Shown piece by piece: positions 39,520 through 40,036 of a DNA stretch of 40,036 nt (within the stretch, counting starts at the first letter, position 1; each line of letters begins with the position of its first letter). Origin of the DNA: a virus; the IMG/VR virus record IMGVR_UViG_3300035180_002108, positions 1-40,036 of that record; one strand, given 5' to 3'. Under the pieces are notes generated by a model. The model did no database searches. It saw nothing but the letters and a program-made list of their open reading frames with translations, and was not told the DNA's origin. A program made the translations under genes and the position numbers.

Positions 39520-39788
39520 GCGCCCTCAGCCGGGCGAACCGAGACGCCTACTTCCGCTCGACGAAGCCCACGACGTGCACGGCCGTCCTTGGGGATCGCG
39601 TGGGCTACAGCAGGTATTTCCTGCTCTGCATCGGTCTGCCCCCGACCGACCCCGACTGGAGGCGCATGGGGGTCGTCGTCGAGCTGGTCGGAGAACGGCT
39701 CGTCCGGGTCACCTGGGACGACGGAGAGAGCGTTCTCGTGGCCCGCACGGCCATCGCCAAGCCGGGGTCCCTTAGCTGGGCGGAGTAG
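39516..39788 (+). CDS. Small hypothetical protein, last rightward gene
   Basis: 90 aa, GTG overlapping the fibre stop. N-terminal Arg/Tyr-rich part, then strands that could form a small SH3/KOW-like barrel (MGVVVELVGERLVRVTWDDG, ESVLVARTAIAKPG). It converges with the lipoprotein gene. Function unknown. Confidence 0.6.
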   Translation: MSALSRANRDAYFRSTKPTTCTAVLGDRVGYSRYFLLCIGLPPTDPDWRRMGVVVELVGERLVRVTWDDGESVLVARTAIAKPGSLSWAE

Positions 39789-39791
39789 CCC

Positions 39792-40036
39792 CTACTGGTT
39801 CGAGTAGGTCTGCGTCATCGGGGAGAAGTCCGTCGCGGGACGCTCGACGCCCAAGAACGTCGTGTATCCAGTCGAGAAGGGGAATGTCCCAGTCCCCTTC
39901 GTGCACATTCCCGTCGCGGTGTTGACCGAGTAGTAGTCAACCACGGCAGTCTCCGTGAGCGTGAAGACCCTAGTTCGGTACACCCCACAAGTCGAACCGA
40001 GTTCCTGGAAGTAGCCCACCCCTGCGCCGACAGGCG
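39792..40036 (-). CDS. Secreted Cys-containing lipoprotein, C-terminal part (same gene as 1-606)
   Basis: This is the 3' end of the lipoprotein that starts at base 606; bases 39855-40036 repeat bases 1-182, so the reading frame is continuous in the circular molecule. It ends at TAG (39792-39794) just after the stop of the rightward gene 39516-39788, with which it converges. The segment contains further Cys residues (STCGVYRTR, GMCTKGTG) and ends in a Ser/Thr-rich tail (FSPMTQTYSNQ). As a separate 75-aa frame it would be an artefact of where the circle was cut. Confidence 0.75.
   Translation of the reverse strand, partial: PVGAGVGYFQELGSTCGVYRTRVFTLTETAVVDYYSVNTATGMCTKGTGTFPFSTGYTTFLGVERPATDFSPMTQTYSNQ
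39855..40036. repeat. Terminal direct repeat, right copy
   Basis: Second copy of bases 1-182, one mismatch (39909). The unique genome length is therefore 39,854 bases. Confidence 0.9.

Noticed and set aside
39789-39830. tRNA-like GGTTCGAGTAGG segment
   Set aside because: No cloverleaf arms can be formed around it; it is the coding end of the lipoprotein gene.

Overview
The window looks like one complete, circularly assembled genome of a temperate contractile-tailed phage (myovirus). The last 182 bases (39855-40036) repeat bases 1-182 with one mismatch (55 versus 39909), so the unique genome is about 39,854 bp and one lipoprotein gene is cut by the contig ends. The DNA is GC-rich. Two small proteins point to a host in the Myxococcota: a short 'FPPEMLEAIEAEAARLDRS' protein that resembles TIGR04563, and a Cys-containing lipoprotein of a type I associate with myxobacteria. 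Both family assignments are from memory and were not searched.

Layout. Bases 1-5259 are transcribed leftwards: the lipoprotein, a replication-region protein with a C-terminal J-domain-like HPD segment, two small proteins, a RepA/AAA_25-like ATPase (likely replicative helicase) and a small unknown protein. A non-coding segment of about 700 bp (5260-5961) holds a dyad operator and three families of short repeats; it is the best candidate for the replication origin and control centre. Bases 5962-12391 are an accessory and lysogeny block: a small serine resolvase, a large serine integrase, a Cys-rich membrane protein on the minus strand, a second lipoprotein and a chain of tiny overlapping genes.

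From 12419 rightwards is the late region: a holin-like/XhlA-like membrane protein, small and large terminase, portal, Mu F-like head protein, scaffold, HK97-type capsid protein, connector and completion proteins, Mu-like sheath and tube, tail chaperones with a probable -1 frameshift, tape measure, a Mu N/P/gp45/gp46/gp47/gp48-like baseplate set, then fibre and adhesin-like proteins. A GIY-YIG homing endonuclease sits between the tube and chaperone genes, and a small minus-strand gene sits between terminase and portal.

The most striking unexplained signal is a plus-strand element, roughly AWCCTCTTGTCGCCGCGC, present in 12 copies. Ten of them lie 18-21 bases upstream of the start codon of a gene that has a poor Shine-Dalgarno sequence and begins a new late block; one lies 52 bases upstream; one (686-703) precedes no gene but instead three consecutive hairpins. 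It is probably the phage's own late promoter or start-associated sequence. I recognise no endolysin, CI-type repressor, primase, DNA polymerase or tRNA gene.
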